Source of the DNA: an uncultured Rhodospirillales bacterium
GTDB lineage: Bacteria > Pseudomonadota > Alphaproteobacteria > CAAGCB01 > CAG-977
Assembly (NCBI GenBank): GCA_902777205.1
Contig: CACYSU010000007.1
Location: forward strand, 1-64,000
Length of the DNA: 64,000 nucleotides
Reading direction: 5' to 3'
Under the pieces are notes generated by a model. The model saw nothing but the letters and a program-made list of their open reading frames with translations. It did not search any database and was not told the origin of the DNA. Positions 49,312-59,265 of this stretch are shown here, one piece after another. A program made the position numbers and the translations under genes. The stretch's first letter is position 1. Each line of letters begins with the position of its first letter.

Positions 49312-50089
49312 TCTGCAGCAGGTTTCCGAAATCATCGCGCGCGTGTCGCGTGAAGAGGTTCTGCCCCGTTTCCAGCATCTGTCCGTGTCCGACATCGACA
49401 CCAAAGGATCGGACGAGGATCTGGTCACGACGGCCGACGTTGAAACGGAAAAGCGGCTGACGCGCGAATTGACCGCGCTGATGCCCGATTCCGTCGTCGT
49501 CGGCGAAGAGGCCGCCTTTAAAGACCCGTCCGTTTTGGATCACCTGACCGGCGACAGACCCGTTTGGGTCATCGACCCCGTTGACGGAACGATGAACTTC
49601 GCCTACGGGCGCAGCGAAATCGGCGTGGTCGTCGCTTTGGTTTACAAGGGCGAAACCGTCGCCGGATGGCTTTACAACCCCGTTTACAAACGCATGATCA
49701 TGGGGGAAAAGGGCGGCGGCGCGTGGTTCGAGGACAAACGGCTGAAAGTCGCGGCCGTCACCGAATTGCACAAAATGACCGGCGTCGTCGGCCGCCACGT
49801 CGCGTTCAAGGATGAACGCCTGCCCAAACCCGTCTGGTGGGGCAGCGCGTCGTTCGATTATATGCTGGTCGTTTCCGGCGGCGTGCATTATTCCGCGTAC
49901 CGCACCCGAACGATCAAGCCGTGGGATCACGCCGCGGGCGTCATGCTGCACGCCGAAGCCGGCGGATACACCGCCTATGTTGACGGCACGCCCTATGCGC
50001 CCGTCATGGGGATGAAACACCTGATTTCCGCGCCCGACAAAGACGCGTGGGAATACCTGAAAAACAACCTGCGCGCCAAAATCGACTAA
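49298..50089 (+). CDS. inositol monophosphatase family protein
   Basis: 263 aa. Mg-dependent phosphatase with VGEEAAF, WVIDPVDGTMNFAYG and WDHAAGVML motifs intact. SuhB-type enzymes act on inositol-1-phosphate or, in CysQ/histidinol variants, other monophosphates; the substrate is not evident. Starts 14 nt before the hflX stop and ends in a 4-nt overlap with convergent comEC. Confidence 0.9.
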   Translation: MFNPDLQQVSEIIARVSREEVLPRFQHLSVSDIDTKGSDEDLVTTADVETEKRLTRELTALMPDSVVVGEEAAFKDPSVLDHLTGDRPVWVIDPVDGTMNFAYGRSEIGVVVALVYKGETVAGWLYNPVYKRMIMGEKGGGAWFEDKRLKVAAVTELHKMTGVVGRHVAFKDERLPKPVWWGSASFDYMLVVSGGVHYSAYRTRTIKPWDHAAGVMLHAEAGGYTAYVDGTPYAPVMGMKHLISAPDKDAWEYLKNNLRAKID

Positions 50090-52206
50090 TCCGCGTCAAC
50101 CGTTTTCGCTTTGATCGCGTATTTCAGCGGTATCGTCATGTTCCGGATTTCGCCCGACAGCGTGATCATCGGATAGGCGACCGTCCACGGGCGGTATCCT
50201 TTGATGTCCGCGACGGAATCTATTTTCAGCCCTTTCGGCGTCGCGTAAACGACATACGCGCCGGCCTTGGTCAGTTCGCTGCGGAAAAACACCTGTTTCG
50301 GGCGGCATTTGTCGTAAAATCCGGCCGCCACGAACAAAACGTCCAGATCCGCCCGTTCGCACCCGTCGTACGCGCCGATTTTCGTGTGCGCGTAGCCGAT
50401 TTTATAGCCGTTCTTTTCATACACGCACAATCCGTAGGGACACAGCACCGTTTCCCCGCCGGTCTGGCCGTTGTCCTCCATCCACCGTTTTTTCAGCATT
50501 TCGCCGGCCGCCCCCTCTCTGAACACCAGCTTGCCGTCGTCGCCGCGAAAAGCGGCGTTCAGTTCGGCGACGTACATATCCGGCATCGGCGTAAAGTAGG
50601 GTGTGACCAGACTGAACAGAAAAACGGGCAGCCCCCACCACCGCGCGCGGCCGCGCCACAGGCACAGCCATAATCCCCCGAACGTCGCGCACAGCAGCCC
50701 GCAAAGCGGCATCGGCGGGAACAAAACGACCGCGTCCGGCAGCGACGCCGTCCACGCCGCCGCCCGATTGATCAGGGATATGCCGTATCCGGCCAAAATC
50801 AAAAACGGCTTTTCCAACCCGACCGGCATCATCACCGTCGCCGCCGCCAGCGACGGCATGACCCACACGCCCGTGACGGTCGAGCTGAGCAAATTGCCGG
50901 CAAGGGAATAAACGGGCAGACGCCGGAAATTGTAAACGGTGAACGGCGCCGTCGCGACCGACGCGATCAGCGTGGTCAAAACGATCGCGCCGACGCAGGA
51001 CAGGAGGTAAAACGCGAACCCCTCTTTTTTCGCCAGCCATCGGACATAGCGTCCCGCGCCGGATTCATACGCGCAAACCAGCGCGACGACCGCGGCGAAC
51101 GACATCTGAAACCCCGCGGTGAACAGCGTTTCCGGACAAAACAGCAAAATGAAAAAGGCCGCCCACCCCAACGACACGACGGACAGGGCGCGGCGGTCGC
51201 ACAAAACGGCGCCCAGCACGAACGCCAGCATGATGAACGCCCTTTGCGCCGGAACGGACGCGCCCGAAATCTGCAGATAGCAAAAACAGGCGGCCAGCGC
51301 GGCGACCGCGGCGATCTTTTTGGTGTTGAAACGCAGGGCGACCGCCGGAATCAAAGCCAGCAGCGTGCGCACGACGGCGAAAACCATTCCGGCCAGCAGC
51401 GACATATGCAATCCGGAAACGGACAGGATGTGGGCGATGCCCGCGTCGCGGTAGTTTTCAACGATGTCGAACGGAACGTTTTTCGTCCCGCCCGTGACCA
51501 ACGCTGTGGCCACGCCCGCCGTTTCGGGGGGCAGGACGGCGCCGATTTTCGCGTCGATCGCGTCGCGCGCGGTTGATCGCGCCGCCGGTTTCACGATTTT
51601 CACGTCCGGCATCGCCCGCCCGATCGCCCCCGTTTTTTTAAAGTACAGCGCGCGCCCGAAATCGTATCCGGACGGCGTGACAGCCTGCGGCGGCACGGAC
51701 AGGCGCGCCACGGCGGAAATGACATCGCCGCGGCGGACGGCCGTCGCTTCTGCCGGCAGGCTGAGCCATATCCTGTCCGGCGTCTGCCATCCGGCCATGG
51801 AACCGATCGCGACCTTGTCCAACACCAGCCGGCTGTGTCCGTCGGAAAAGGAAACGACATCCGAAACCGTGCCGTTCAGCGGCTTCATCCCCGTGCGCAA
51901 TTTGATGCTGGGCGCGCTGAGGACGAAAGAGCGCGTCTGGGTTAAAAAAAATCCGCCGGCGAACAATGCCGGATACAGCGCGATCAAAAACAACGCTTTG
52001 TTTTTGCGGCAATCAAACAGCAAAAAGCACGACGCGATGAAAAAACAGGCGGGAACGGCGACGGGCGGTTCAAACGGCAGCGCGAAATAAAATCCGATCC
52101 CCGCGCCGAACGCGACCGGCAGCCACAGCCCCAGCCGATCCTGCTGCGACAGGAAAAAGCCGTTCAAACGGCATACCGCCCGATCGAAACAATCTTTCAG
52201 AAACAC
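50086..52206 (-). CDS. comEC: ComEC/Rec2-family DNA-uptake channel protein
   Basis: 706 aa. N-terminal membrane pair and DUF4131/OB-like domain (about 30-190), then the ComEC core with HILSVSGLHMSLLAGMVF and many membrane segments (about 225-520). The C-terminal soluble part (about 530-700) sits where the metallo-beta-lactamase-like domain should be, but its HxHxDH motif is not visible, so the nuclease-like domain is absent or degenerate. Other competence genes are not in the window. Confidence 0.88.
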   Translation of the reverse strand: MFLKDCFDRAVCRLNGFFLSQQDRLGLWLPVAFGAGIGFYFALPFEPPVAVPACFFIASCFLLFDCRKNKALFLIALYPALFAGGFFLTQTRSFVLSAPSIKLRTGMKPLNGTVSDVVSFSDGHSRLVLDKVAIGSMAGWQTPDRIWLSLPAEATAVRRGDVISAVARLSVPPQAVTPSGYDFGRALYFKKTGAIGRAMPDVKIVKPAARSTARDAIDAKIGAVLPPETAGVATALVTGGTKNVPFDIVENYRDAGIAHILSVSGLHMSLLAGMVFAVVRTLLALIPAVALRFNTKKIAAVAALAACFCYLQISGASVPAQRAFIMLAFVLGAVLCDRRALSVVSLGWAAFFILLFCPETLFTAGFQMSFAAVVALVCAYESGAGRYVRWLAKKEGFAFYLLSCVGAIVLTTLIASVATAPFTVYNFRRLPVYSLAGNLLSSTVTGVWVMPSLAAATVMMPVGLEKPFLILAGYGISLINRAAAWTASLPDAVVLFPPMPLCGLLCATFGGLWLCLWRGRARWWGLPVFLFSLVTPYFTPMPDMYVAELNAAFRGDDGKLVFREGAAGEMLKKRWMEDNGQTGGETVLCPYGLCVYEKNGYKIGYAHTKIGAYDGCERADLDVLFVAAGFYDKCRPKQVFFRSELTKAGAYVVYATPKGLKIDSVADIKGYRPWTVAYPMITLSGEIRNMTIPLKYAIKAKTVDAD

Positions 52207-52322
52207 CCGTCCCCCGTTTCACGTTAAAAGCGAAACCAGTATAACAAGCTCTTTCCCGTTTTTAAAATGGATTTTCCGCCCGCGTTATTATAGATTGTTT
52301 GTAAATAAGGGGGAATGTTTCC

Positions 52323-53651
52323 ATGATACGCCGTCTTTTTTTCAGCCTTTTCCTTTTCGCTTTCGTCAGCTGCGCCGGCGCGCGGAACGGCGCGGCCGCC
52401 GTTTTGGAGCTGTTTGACGCCCCCGCCCCCGACGATCCGCTGTTCGCGCAAAAAACGGATGTCCGGAACGAGGACGCCTTTTTGAAATCCGTTTTAAAGG
52501 ACGGACAGGAGGAAACCGCCGTGGAAATGCTGAACGACGCTTTGGCCGGTTACAGGGAAAGTTTGAAAAACGGCGTTCCGGACAAAGCCGCCTTCGCCCG
52601 TTACATGGGCGACCGCGACACGGTGTGCACCGCCTGTATGCGCGAAATCCTGACAAAGAGTTACACGGAATCCCCCGAAACGTCCCTGTCGTCCGAAACG
52701 TGTCAAGCCGTCCTTTTGTCCGACAAATTCCAAGACCGGCAGGGCAAGGCCGTTTACAGATCCGCCGACGGAACGGTTTTTGATTTCGCCGCGTATTACG
52801 GCGGGGACGAAAACAAGGCCGAAGTCGTCATGAAAGTCCGCAAAGACGGCCAAACGCCGCAGCAGGCGGAAACGAAAACGGTCTATTTCCCGATGTGGCA
52901 GCCCGACCGCGTCGGATTTTTCGATTTGAACGGCAAGCTGTTCGCGACCAACAGCGATCCGGACGCCCGTCATTTCTCCGTCATGGAATTCGTCCCCGAA
53001 CACCGCTATTTCAAAGATGTCTGCACCATCCGGTCGCGCGCGTTCAACCTGAACATCACCACCGGCGAACAAGAGGACGTGTGCCGTAAAATTCTGGAAA
53101 AGAACTACAAGACCGTCGCCCCGACCGACGCGCAGACGGCGCTGGGCAACAAATACGACCTGTATCACCAACAGATGTGCGCCCTGTCCGTCGGGCTGCA
53201 AATGCAAAACGAGGTGCATTTGCGCCGCTGCCTGAATTCGGACGGCAAAGAGGCCGTCTATACGCTGGCCGAAGACACGACCGGCGGCGCGGCGGTGATC
53301 AGCGTCGATTACGACAACAACAACGTTTCCGAACCCTTGGTCGTCGCGGAATACAACGCCCCCGGATGCCGTTACCGCCATTTGCGCGTATATGACGCGG
53401 ACGCGCGCGCCACCCGCCTGATCACCACGGGGGAATTGAACGGCATTTACCGCCGCGGCAAAAGCGCGGGATACGCCATTTCATGCCAAGGCGGTTCCCA
53501 GTCGATCGTCAGCATTGACAATGCGAACTATCTGCTGACATCCAACGCGGACGGCCCCGAACGGTTGGACGCGGTCATCACGCAATACCCCAATCCGTTC
53601 CCCGATTTGGAACATTACTGTTCCTTCGCGATCAAACGCGTGTATCAATAA
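52323..53651 (+). CDS. secreted or lipid-anchored hypothetical protein
   Basis: 442 aa. A signal sequence (about 1-18) ends near FVSC, so lipidation is possible, or cleavage occurs at the following AGA. The mature part is acidic with about ten cysteines, for example CTACM, which suggests disulfides, and a C-terminal beta-rich region from about 300 (VISVDYDNNNVSEPLVVAEYNAPGCRYRHL in pieces). No family recognised. GGGGGAA precedes the ATG. Divergent from comEC; a small unrelated gene follows after 12 nt. Confidence 0.65.
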   Translation: MIRRLFFSLFLFAFVSCAGARNGAAAVLELFDAPAPDDPLFAQKTDVRNEDAFLKSVLKDGQEETAVEMLNDALAGYRESLKNGVPDKAAFARYMGDRDTVCTACMREILTKSYTESPETSLSSETCQAVLLSDKFQDRQGKAVYRSADGTVFDFAAYYGGDENKAEVVMKVRKDGQTPQQAETKTVYFPMWQPDRVGFFDLNGKLFATNSDPDARHFSVMEFVPEHRYFKDVCTIRSRAFNLNITTGEQEDVCRKILEKNYKTVAPTDAQTALGNKYDLYHQQMCALSVGLQMQNEVHLRRCLNSDGKEAVYTLAEDTTGGAAVISVDYDNNNVSEPLVVAEYNAPGCRYRHLRVYDADARATRLITTGELNGIYRRGKSAGYAISCQGGSQSIVSIDNANYLLTSNADGPERLDAVITQYPNPFPDLEHYCSFAIKRVYQ

Positions 53652-53663
53652 ACGGGAACGCCG

Positions 53664-54206
53664 ATGCTCCTTTATCACTACGCCGCGAAAGGAAACACCG
53701 TCGAGCGTGACGGCCTTTTATCGTTTGCCCGAAATCCGAACGCGGATTTAAGCTATTATTTCAAAAGATCCGGAAAAACGACGCACGCGGACATCGTCAG
53801 CTGGTTTGAAAGCAAATTTGACGGGCGCAGTCGCGGGATCAGAGCTTTTCCCAGCCGCATACAACCGACGGAAAAATCAAAATCTTTGCAAAATTTTATT
53901 GAAAACGCCGATTTGTTCGCTATCGACATCGACGCGCTGGACGCGGCCGGCCGGTTGGAATCGGTATATGTCAGTCCGTCGGTTATGGATACTCCGGATA
54001 TATCGGAATCCGCCGACGCCGACGAAGTGTTATATAAATTGTCCGACACCCGATTGATTGACGCATCTCCGGTTGATTGGAGCGTTTGCGACGATTCCCT
54101 CGGTCGCCGTTTCGCGTATGTGCGTTATTATCTGCTGATTGTCAAAGACGGCATTATTCCGCCGCGTTTCATTAAAAAACTTTCCGCCGCGGCTTCAACA
54201 ATTTGA
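53664..54206 (+). CDS. hypothetical protein with toxin/ADP-ribosyltransferase-like N-terminus
   Basis: 180 aa. The start MLLYHYAAKGNTVERDGLLS recalls the LYHYT-x-n-Gl opening of many ADP-ribosyltransferase-fold proteins (RES, DUF4433), but no catalytic Glu motif can be placed, so this is only a hint. Codons are more AT-rich than in neighbours (TTATATAAATTG, AAATTTTATTG). No signal peptide. No antitoxin-like gene is adjacent. Confidence 0.6.
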   Translation: MLLYHYAAKGNTVERDGLLSFARNPNADLSYYFKRSGKTTHADIVSWFESKFDGRSRGIRAFPSRIQPTEKSKSLQNFIENADLFAIDIDALDAAGRLESVYVSPSVMDTPDISESADADEVLYKLSDTRLIDASPVDWSVCDDSLGRRFAYVRYYLLIVKDGIIPPRFIKKLSAAASTI

Positions 54207-54324
54207 TTTTCGCCGCCGCAACGACATTCGGGACGCTTTGCGCGCGCCGCCGCGGCGATCCGTTCTTTCCGTCCGGCGTCATAAACTTCCCATAAAAAAG
54301 CTTTCCGTCTTTTTACAAAAAAAC

Positions 54325-54360
54325 AACCCCGCAAGGGAAAACTTGCGGGGTGTTTTTTTT
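54325..54360. terminator. terminator downstream of ppdK
   Basis: ACCCCGCAAG and CTTGCGGGGT pair around GGAAAA with an A-run on one side and an eight-T run on the other. Serves the minus-strand ppdK and the plus-strand hypothetical gene. Confidence 0.88.
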
Positions 54361-54411
54361 GCCTTGCCTTATACGGGGGGAAGCGATCGCCCCTCCCCGT
54401 ACAAAGGATGC

Positions 54412-57090
54412 TTAGGCGTTGCGGACGGCAGCCTGCGCCGCGGCCAAGCGCGCGATAGGCACGCGGAACGGCGAGCAGGAAACGTACGTCAAGCCGACGC
54501 GGTGGCAGAAGTCGATCGTGGCCGGATCGCCGCCGTGTTCGCCGCAGATGCCCAATTTGATGTTCGGGCGGGTCTTGCGGCCTTTTTCGACAGCCATCTG
54601 AACCAACTGGCCGACGCCTTCTTCGTCAATGGATTTGAACGGATCTTTGGCGAAGATGCCTTTGGCGACGTAATTCGGCAGGAAGGATCCCGCGTCGTCA
54701 CGGCTCATGCCCAGCGTGGTCTGCGTCAGGTCGTTCGTGCCGAAGCTGAAAAATTCAGCCGTTTCGGCGACCTTGTCGGCCGTCAGGGCGGCGCGCGGCA
54801 TTTCGATCATCGTGCCGACCATGTAGTTGAACTTGACACCGGCTTTTTCCATGACTTCGGCGGCTTTCTTGTCGATAATCGCCTTGACCATGTCCAATTC
54901 CTTCTTGGTGTCGATCAGCGGAACCATGACTTCGGGTTCGACCTGTTTGCCCAATTCCTTGGACGCTTCGACGGCGGCTTCAAAAATCGCCTGCGCCTGC
55001 ATTTCCGTGATTTCGGGGTAGGTCAAGCCCAGACGGCAGCCGCGCAGACCCAACATCGGGTTGGCTTCGTGCAGCTGGTGGACGCGCGCCTGAACGGCTT
55101 CCAGCGTGATGCCCAGTTCTTTGGCGATTTCGCGCTGTTCCGGTTCTTTCGTCGGCAGGAATTCGTGCAGAGGCGGATCCAGCAGACGGATCGTGACGTG
55201 CAGACCGTCCAGAGCCATGAACAAGCCCTTGAAGTCTTCGCGCTGATACGGCAGCAATTTCGCCAAAGCGGCGCGGCGCGCTTCTTCGGTTTCGGCCAAG
55301 ATCATTTCACGCATATGTTTGATGCGCATCGGGTCGAAGAACATATGTTCCGTACGGCACAAACCGATGCCTTCCGCGCCGAACTTGCGCGCGACCTGCG
55401 CGTCGTGCGGCGTGTCGGCGTTCGTGCGGACGCGCAGTTTGCGGACTTCGTCGGCCCAGCCCATGAACACGCCGAAATCGCCGGTCAGTTCGGCGTCTTT
55501 CAACGCGACGGCGCCGTTGATGACTTCACCCGTGGTGCCGTCCAGCGTGATCACGTCGCCTTCTTTGATTTCGACGCCTTTGATGGTCATTTTCTTCGCG
55601 GCGTAGTCAACTTTGACTTCGTGCGCGCCGCAAACGGCCGGCGTGCCCATACCGCGGGCGACAACCGCCGCGTGGGAGGTCATACCGCCGCGCGCCGTCA
55701 AAATGCCCTGCGAGGAGTGCATACCGTGAATGTCTTCCGGCGACGTTTCAACGCGAACCAAAACGACTTTCTTGCCTTCTTCAGCCCATTTTTCGGCGTC
55801 GTCGGCAGAGAAAACGACCTGACCGACAGCCGCGCCGGGGGACGCGTTCAAAGCCTGCGTCAGCAGACGGCCGTCCTTAATGGCTTCTTTCTTGGCTTTC
55901 GGATCCAGCGTCGGGTGCAACAAATCGTCCAACTGTTTGGGTTCGACGCGCATCAACGCCGTTTTCTTGTCGATCAGGCCTTCGTTGACCATGTCAACGG
56001 CCATCTTGACGGCGGCGGCGGCGGTGCGTTTGCCGTTACGGGTCTGCAACATATACAGCTTGCCGTTCTGAATGGTGAATTCCATATCCTGCATATCGCG
56101 ATAGTGCTTTTCCAGCGTTTCGCGAATGTCGCACAGCTGTTTGTACAGTTCGGGCATCGCTTCTTCCATGCAAGGCAGGTCGGAACCGCGTTCTTTTTTG
56201 CCTTCTTTGGAAATCTGCTGCGGCGTGCGGATACCCGCGACGACGTCTTCGCCCTGAGCTTTGATCAAAAATTCGCCGTAGAAAGCGTTTTTACCCGTGG
56301 ACGGGTCACGCGAGAAGCAAACGCCCGTCGCGGAATCGTCGCCGGCGTTGCCGAACACCATCGTCTGAACGTTGACGGCGGTACCCCAGTCTTCGGGAAT
56401 ATCATTCAATTTGCGGTAGTAAATGGCGCGATCGACCATCCAGCTCATGAACACGGCGCCGATGCCGCCCCACAGCTGTTCTTTCGGATCCTGCGGAACG
56501 GGTTTGCCGAATTTTTCACCGATTTTTTTGTATTCGGCGATCAATTCTTTCAAATCGTCAACCGTCAGATCGGTGTCGGATTTGTAACCTTTGGCGTCTT
56601 TCAGACCCGTCAGGGCGTGTTCAAAGTTTTCGTGTTTGACACCCAGAACGACGTCGGAATACATCTGCAGGAAACGACGGTAGGAGTCGTAAGCGAAACG
56701 TTCGTCGCCGGACGCTTTGGCCAAACCTTTGACGGTTTCGTCGTTCAAGCCCAAGTTCAGAACCGTGTCCATCATGCCCGGCATGGAAATACGGGCGCCG
56801 GAACGCACGGAAAACAGCAGCGGATCGTTCGGATCGGCGAATTTTTTGCCGACGATGGCTTCACAATGCGCGACGCCTTCTTTGACCTGTTCGGCCAAAT
56901 CGGCGGGGAACGTTTTGCCGTTGGCGTAATAGTAGGTGCAAACTTCGGTGGAAATCGTGAAACCCGGAGGAACGGGAATGCCGATCGAGCTCATTTCCGC
57001 CAAATTGGCGCCTTTGCCGCCCAACAGGTTTCTGTCGGAAGCATTACCTTCGGCTTTTCCGTTGCCGAATTTATAAACCCATTTTGTCAT
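54412..57090 (-). CDS. ppdK: pyruvate, phosphate dikinase
   Basis: 892 aa, full length. Interconverts pyruvate and PEP with ATP and phosphate. ATP-grasp domain from LLGGKGANLAEM; swivelling domain with the phospho-histidine in GGMTSHAAVVARGMG (about 450); C-terminal PEP-binding barrel with GLCRTEHMFF, GTNDLTQTTLG and the catalytic cysteine in YVSCSPFRVP. Supports glycolysis or gluconeogenesis with low energy. Third gene of glyQ-glyS-ppdK, 17 nt after glyS. Confidence 0.97.
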   Translation of the reverse strand: MTKWVYKFGNGKAEGNASDRNLLGGKGANLAEMSSIGIPVPPGFTISTEVCTYYYANGKTFPADLAEQVKEGVAHCEAIVGKKFADPNDPLLFSVRSGARISMPGMMDTVLNLGLNDETVKGLAKASGDERFAYDSYRRFLQMYSDVVLGVKHENFEHALTGLKDAKGYKSDTDLTVDDLKELIAEYKKIGEKFGKPVPQDPKEQLWGGIGAVFMSWMVDRAIYYRKLNDIPEDWGTAVNVQTMVFGNAGDDSATGVCFSRDPSTGKNAFYGEFLIKAQGEDVVAGIRTPQQISKEGKKERGSDLPCMEEAMPELYKQLCDIRETLEKHYRDMQDMEFTIQNGKLYMLQTRNGKRTAAAAVKMAVDMVNEGLIDKKTALMRVEPKQLDDLLHPTLDPKAKKEAIKDGRLLTQALNASPGAAVGQVVFSADDAEKWAEEGKKVVLVRVETSPEDIHGMHSSQGILTARGGMTSHAAVVARGMGTPAVCGAHEVKVDYAAKKMTIKGVEIKEGDVITLDGTTGEVINGAVALKDAELTGDFGVFMGWADEVRKLRVRTNADTPHDAQVARKFGAEGIGLCRTEHMFFDPMRIKHMREMILAETEEARRAALAKLLPYQREDFKGLFMALDGLHVTIRLLDPPLHEFLPTKEPEQREIAKELGITLEAVQARVHQLHEANPMLGLRGCRLGLTYPEITEMQAQAIFEAAVEASKELGKQVEPEVMVPLIDTKKELDMVKAIIDKKAAEVMEKAGVKFNYMVGTMIEMPRAALTADKVAETAEFFSFGTNDLTQTTLGMSRDDAGSFLPNYVAKGIFAKDPFKSIDEEGVGQLVQMAVEKGRKTRPNIKLGICGEHGGDPATIDFCHRVGLTYVSCSPFRVPIARLAAAQAAVRNA

Positions 57091-57107
57091 GGTGGTTAGA
57101 TATCTCC

Positions 57108-59261
57108 TTACCCTTCAATTACAGAAAAATCAGCGACGCCGCCCATCGCGCGCACTATCATCGACAGCAAACGCAAACGGTTGGCGCGACGCTGAGCGTC
57201 GTCACAGTTCACCTGAACTTTGTCAAAGAACGCATCTACAGGAACCCGCAGTTTCGCCAGCTCCTCCATCGCGCCTTCGAAATCGTCCGAAGCGATCTTC
57301 TTTGAACTGTTTAACATAACTTGATCCAGCGCGTCAAACAAAGCCTGTTCCTGTTCGACGACAAACAGGCTTTTATCCGGCGTGTCGGCGTAGGAACATT
57401 TGTCTTTGCCCCCTTCGATGCGGACGATGTTCGCCGCGCGGCGGAACGCCGTCAGCAAATCCTTGCCGTCATCGGTCGAAAGCAACTGCGTCAAAGCGCG
57501 GACGCGCGCGATCACGCGGCACAGGTCGATCAGATCCAGATTGTCGTCCTGCGCCAAACCGTAAACCGCCGAAATGTAGTCGTGGCGGACGCCGCGGTCT
57601 TTCATCAGAACTTTCAGCCTTTCGGCGATAAAGTTCAGCAAAGAAACCATCTGGCGAACGGACCAGTTGACCAAAACGGTCGGTTCGGTGTTTTCGTTTT
57701 TCTTTTCGGATTCCGTCATCGCTTCGGCGATTGCGGCCTGCGCCGAATCGCCGTACACCGCGCGCGCGGCGTTCAGAATCTGAAACAGCGGCATACTGAT
57801 CCTGTTTTCCAAAATCAGACGCACAACCCCCAGCGCGGCGCGGCGCAGCGCGAAGGGATCCTTTGATCCGGTCGGTTTCCGGTCGATCAGCCAGAACCCG
57901 ACCAAAGTGTCGATTTTGTCCGCCAAAGCGACGGCCGCGCTGACCGGAGCGGACGGACAGGCGTCGTTGGGCCCCAGCGGCGAATAATGTTCGGCGACCG
58001 CTTCGGCGACCGCTTCGTTTTCACCGTCGAAACGCGCGTAATAACGTCCCATCACGCCCTGCAGTTCGGGGAATTCCCCGACCATGCCCGTTGACAGGTC
58101 GGCCTTGCACAGCAAAGCGGCGCGGTCGGCGTCGGCGGCGTTCGCGGCCGGAATGTATTTCAGGATTTCCGGCAGCAGGGCGCGCATCCGTTCGACCTTG
58201 TCGGCGACGGAACCCAGCTTCGCGTGGAAAACGCGGGATTTCAGCTTTTCAGCCTTGGACGCCAGCGTCGTTTTGCGGTCTTCGTCCCAGAAGAAACGGG
58301 CGTCGGACAGGCGGGCGCGCAAAACGCGTTCGTTGCCCGCGACGATTTCCTTTCCGCCGTCGGCGGCTTTCATATTCGCGACAACGATGAAACGCGGCGC
58401 CATTTTGCCGTTTTCGTCGGTCATGCAGAAATATTTCTGGTTCGCGCGCATGGACGTGATCAGCACTTCCTGCGGGACGGACATGAATTCGTCGTCGATC
58501 TTGCCGGTCAGGGGAACGGGATATTCCGCCAGCCCCGCGACTTCGTTCAGCAGACCGTCGTCCTCCAGCAGTTTGTAGCCGGCTTCCTTGGCCAAAGCGT
58601 GCGCGTTGTCCGAAATGATTTTCTTGCGTTCCGCGGGGTCGATCAGGACGAAAGCGTCGCGGATTTTCCGCTGATAATCGGCGAAGTCCTTGACCTCGAT
58701 CGCCGCCGGAGCCAGAAAACGGTGGCCGTACGTCACATTGCCCGATTTCACGCCCGCGAATTCGACGGGAACGACCGCGCCGTCAAACAGGCACACGATC
58801 GCGTGCAGCGGGCGCACCCAATGTTCCTTGTGCGACGCCCAGCGCATGGATTTCGGCCACGGGAAAGTCGTCATCAAAGCGGTGACGGCCTCTTGCAAAA
58901 CTTCGGTCGTCGGCCGCCCTTTGTGCGACAGCTTCGCGAAATAGAACGTGCCTTTCGGCGTTTCGCGGACTTCCAATTCGTCCTTTTTCAAACCGACGGA
59001 TTTCAAAAACCCGCTCAAAGCCTGTTCCGGCGCGGTGACGGCGGGGCCCTTGCGTTCCTCGACCAAATCGGCCTGCGACGCAGGCAAACCCTTGACGCAC
59101 AGCCCGAAACGGCGGGAAGCGACGAACGAAACGGCTTCGTCGAATTTCAATTCGGCCTTTTTCAGCGCGTCCGTGATGAAATCGCGCGTGTGCGCCGCGG
59201 CGTCCGCCTGCATACGGGCGGGGATTTCTTCGGAAAACAGTTCAAGGAAAAATTCGCTCAT
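57108..59261 (-). CDS. glyS: glycyl-tRNA synthetase beta subunit
   Basis: 717 aa. Opens with MSEFFLELFSEEIPARMQ and contains HKEHWVRPLHAIVCLFDG, PVPLTGKIDDEFMSVPQEV, and the HD-like LCKADLSTGMVGEFPELQGVMG, all typical of bacterial GlyS. C-terminal anticodon-binding DALR-like part. Pairs with GlyQ upstream, four bases away. Confidence 0.95.
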   Translation of the reverse strand: MSEFFLELFSEEIPARMQADAAAHTRDFITDALKKAELKFDEAVSFVASRRFGLCVKGLPASQADLVEERKGPAVTAPEQALSGFLKSVGLKKDELEVRETPKGTFYFAKLSHKGRPTTEVLQEAVTALMTTFPWPKSMRWASHKEHWVRPLHAIVCLFDGAVVPVEFAGVKSGNVTYGHRFLAPAAIEVKDFADYQRKIRDAFVLIDPAERKKIISDNAHALAKEAGYKLLEDDGLLNEVAGLAEYPVPLTGKIDDEFMSVPQEVLITSMRANQKYFCMTDENGKMAPRFIVVANMKAADGGKEIVAGNERVLRARLSDARFFWDEDRKTTLASKAEKLKSRVFHAKLGSVADKVERMRALLPEILKYIPAANAADADRAALLCKADLSTGMVGEFPELQGVMGRYYARFDGENEAVAEAVAEHYSPLGPNDACPSAPVSAAVALADKIDTLVGFWLIDRKPTGSKDPFALRRAALGVVRLILENRISMPLFQILNAARAVYGDSAQAAIAEAMTESEKKNENTEPTVLVNWSVRQMVSLLNFIAERLKVLMKDRGVRHDYISAVYGLAQDDNLDLIDLCRVIARVRALTQLLSTDDGKDLLTAFRRAANIVRIEGGKDKCSYADTPDKSLFVVEQEQALFDALDQVMLNSSKKIASDDFEGAMEELAKLRVPVDAFFDKVQVNCDDAQRRANRLRLLSMIVRAMGGVADFSVIEG

Positions 59262-59265
59262 CTTC

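Noticed and set aside
52224-52451. 75-codon minus-strand ORF upstream of comEC
   Set aside because: Lies opposite the start and signal peptide of the secreted protein gene and has no family or ribosome-site support.
54139-57099. A 986-codon plus-strand frame opposite ppdK
   Set aside because: It is the antisense shadow of the highly biased ppdK codons; composition is Arg/Phe/Gln/His-rich with no domain, while the minus strand encodes a full pyruvate phosphate dikinase.
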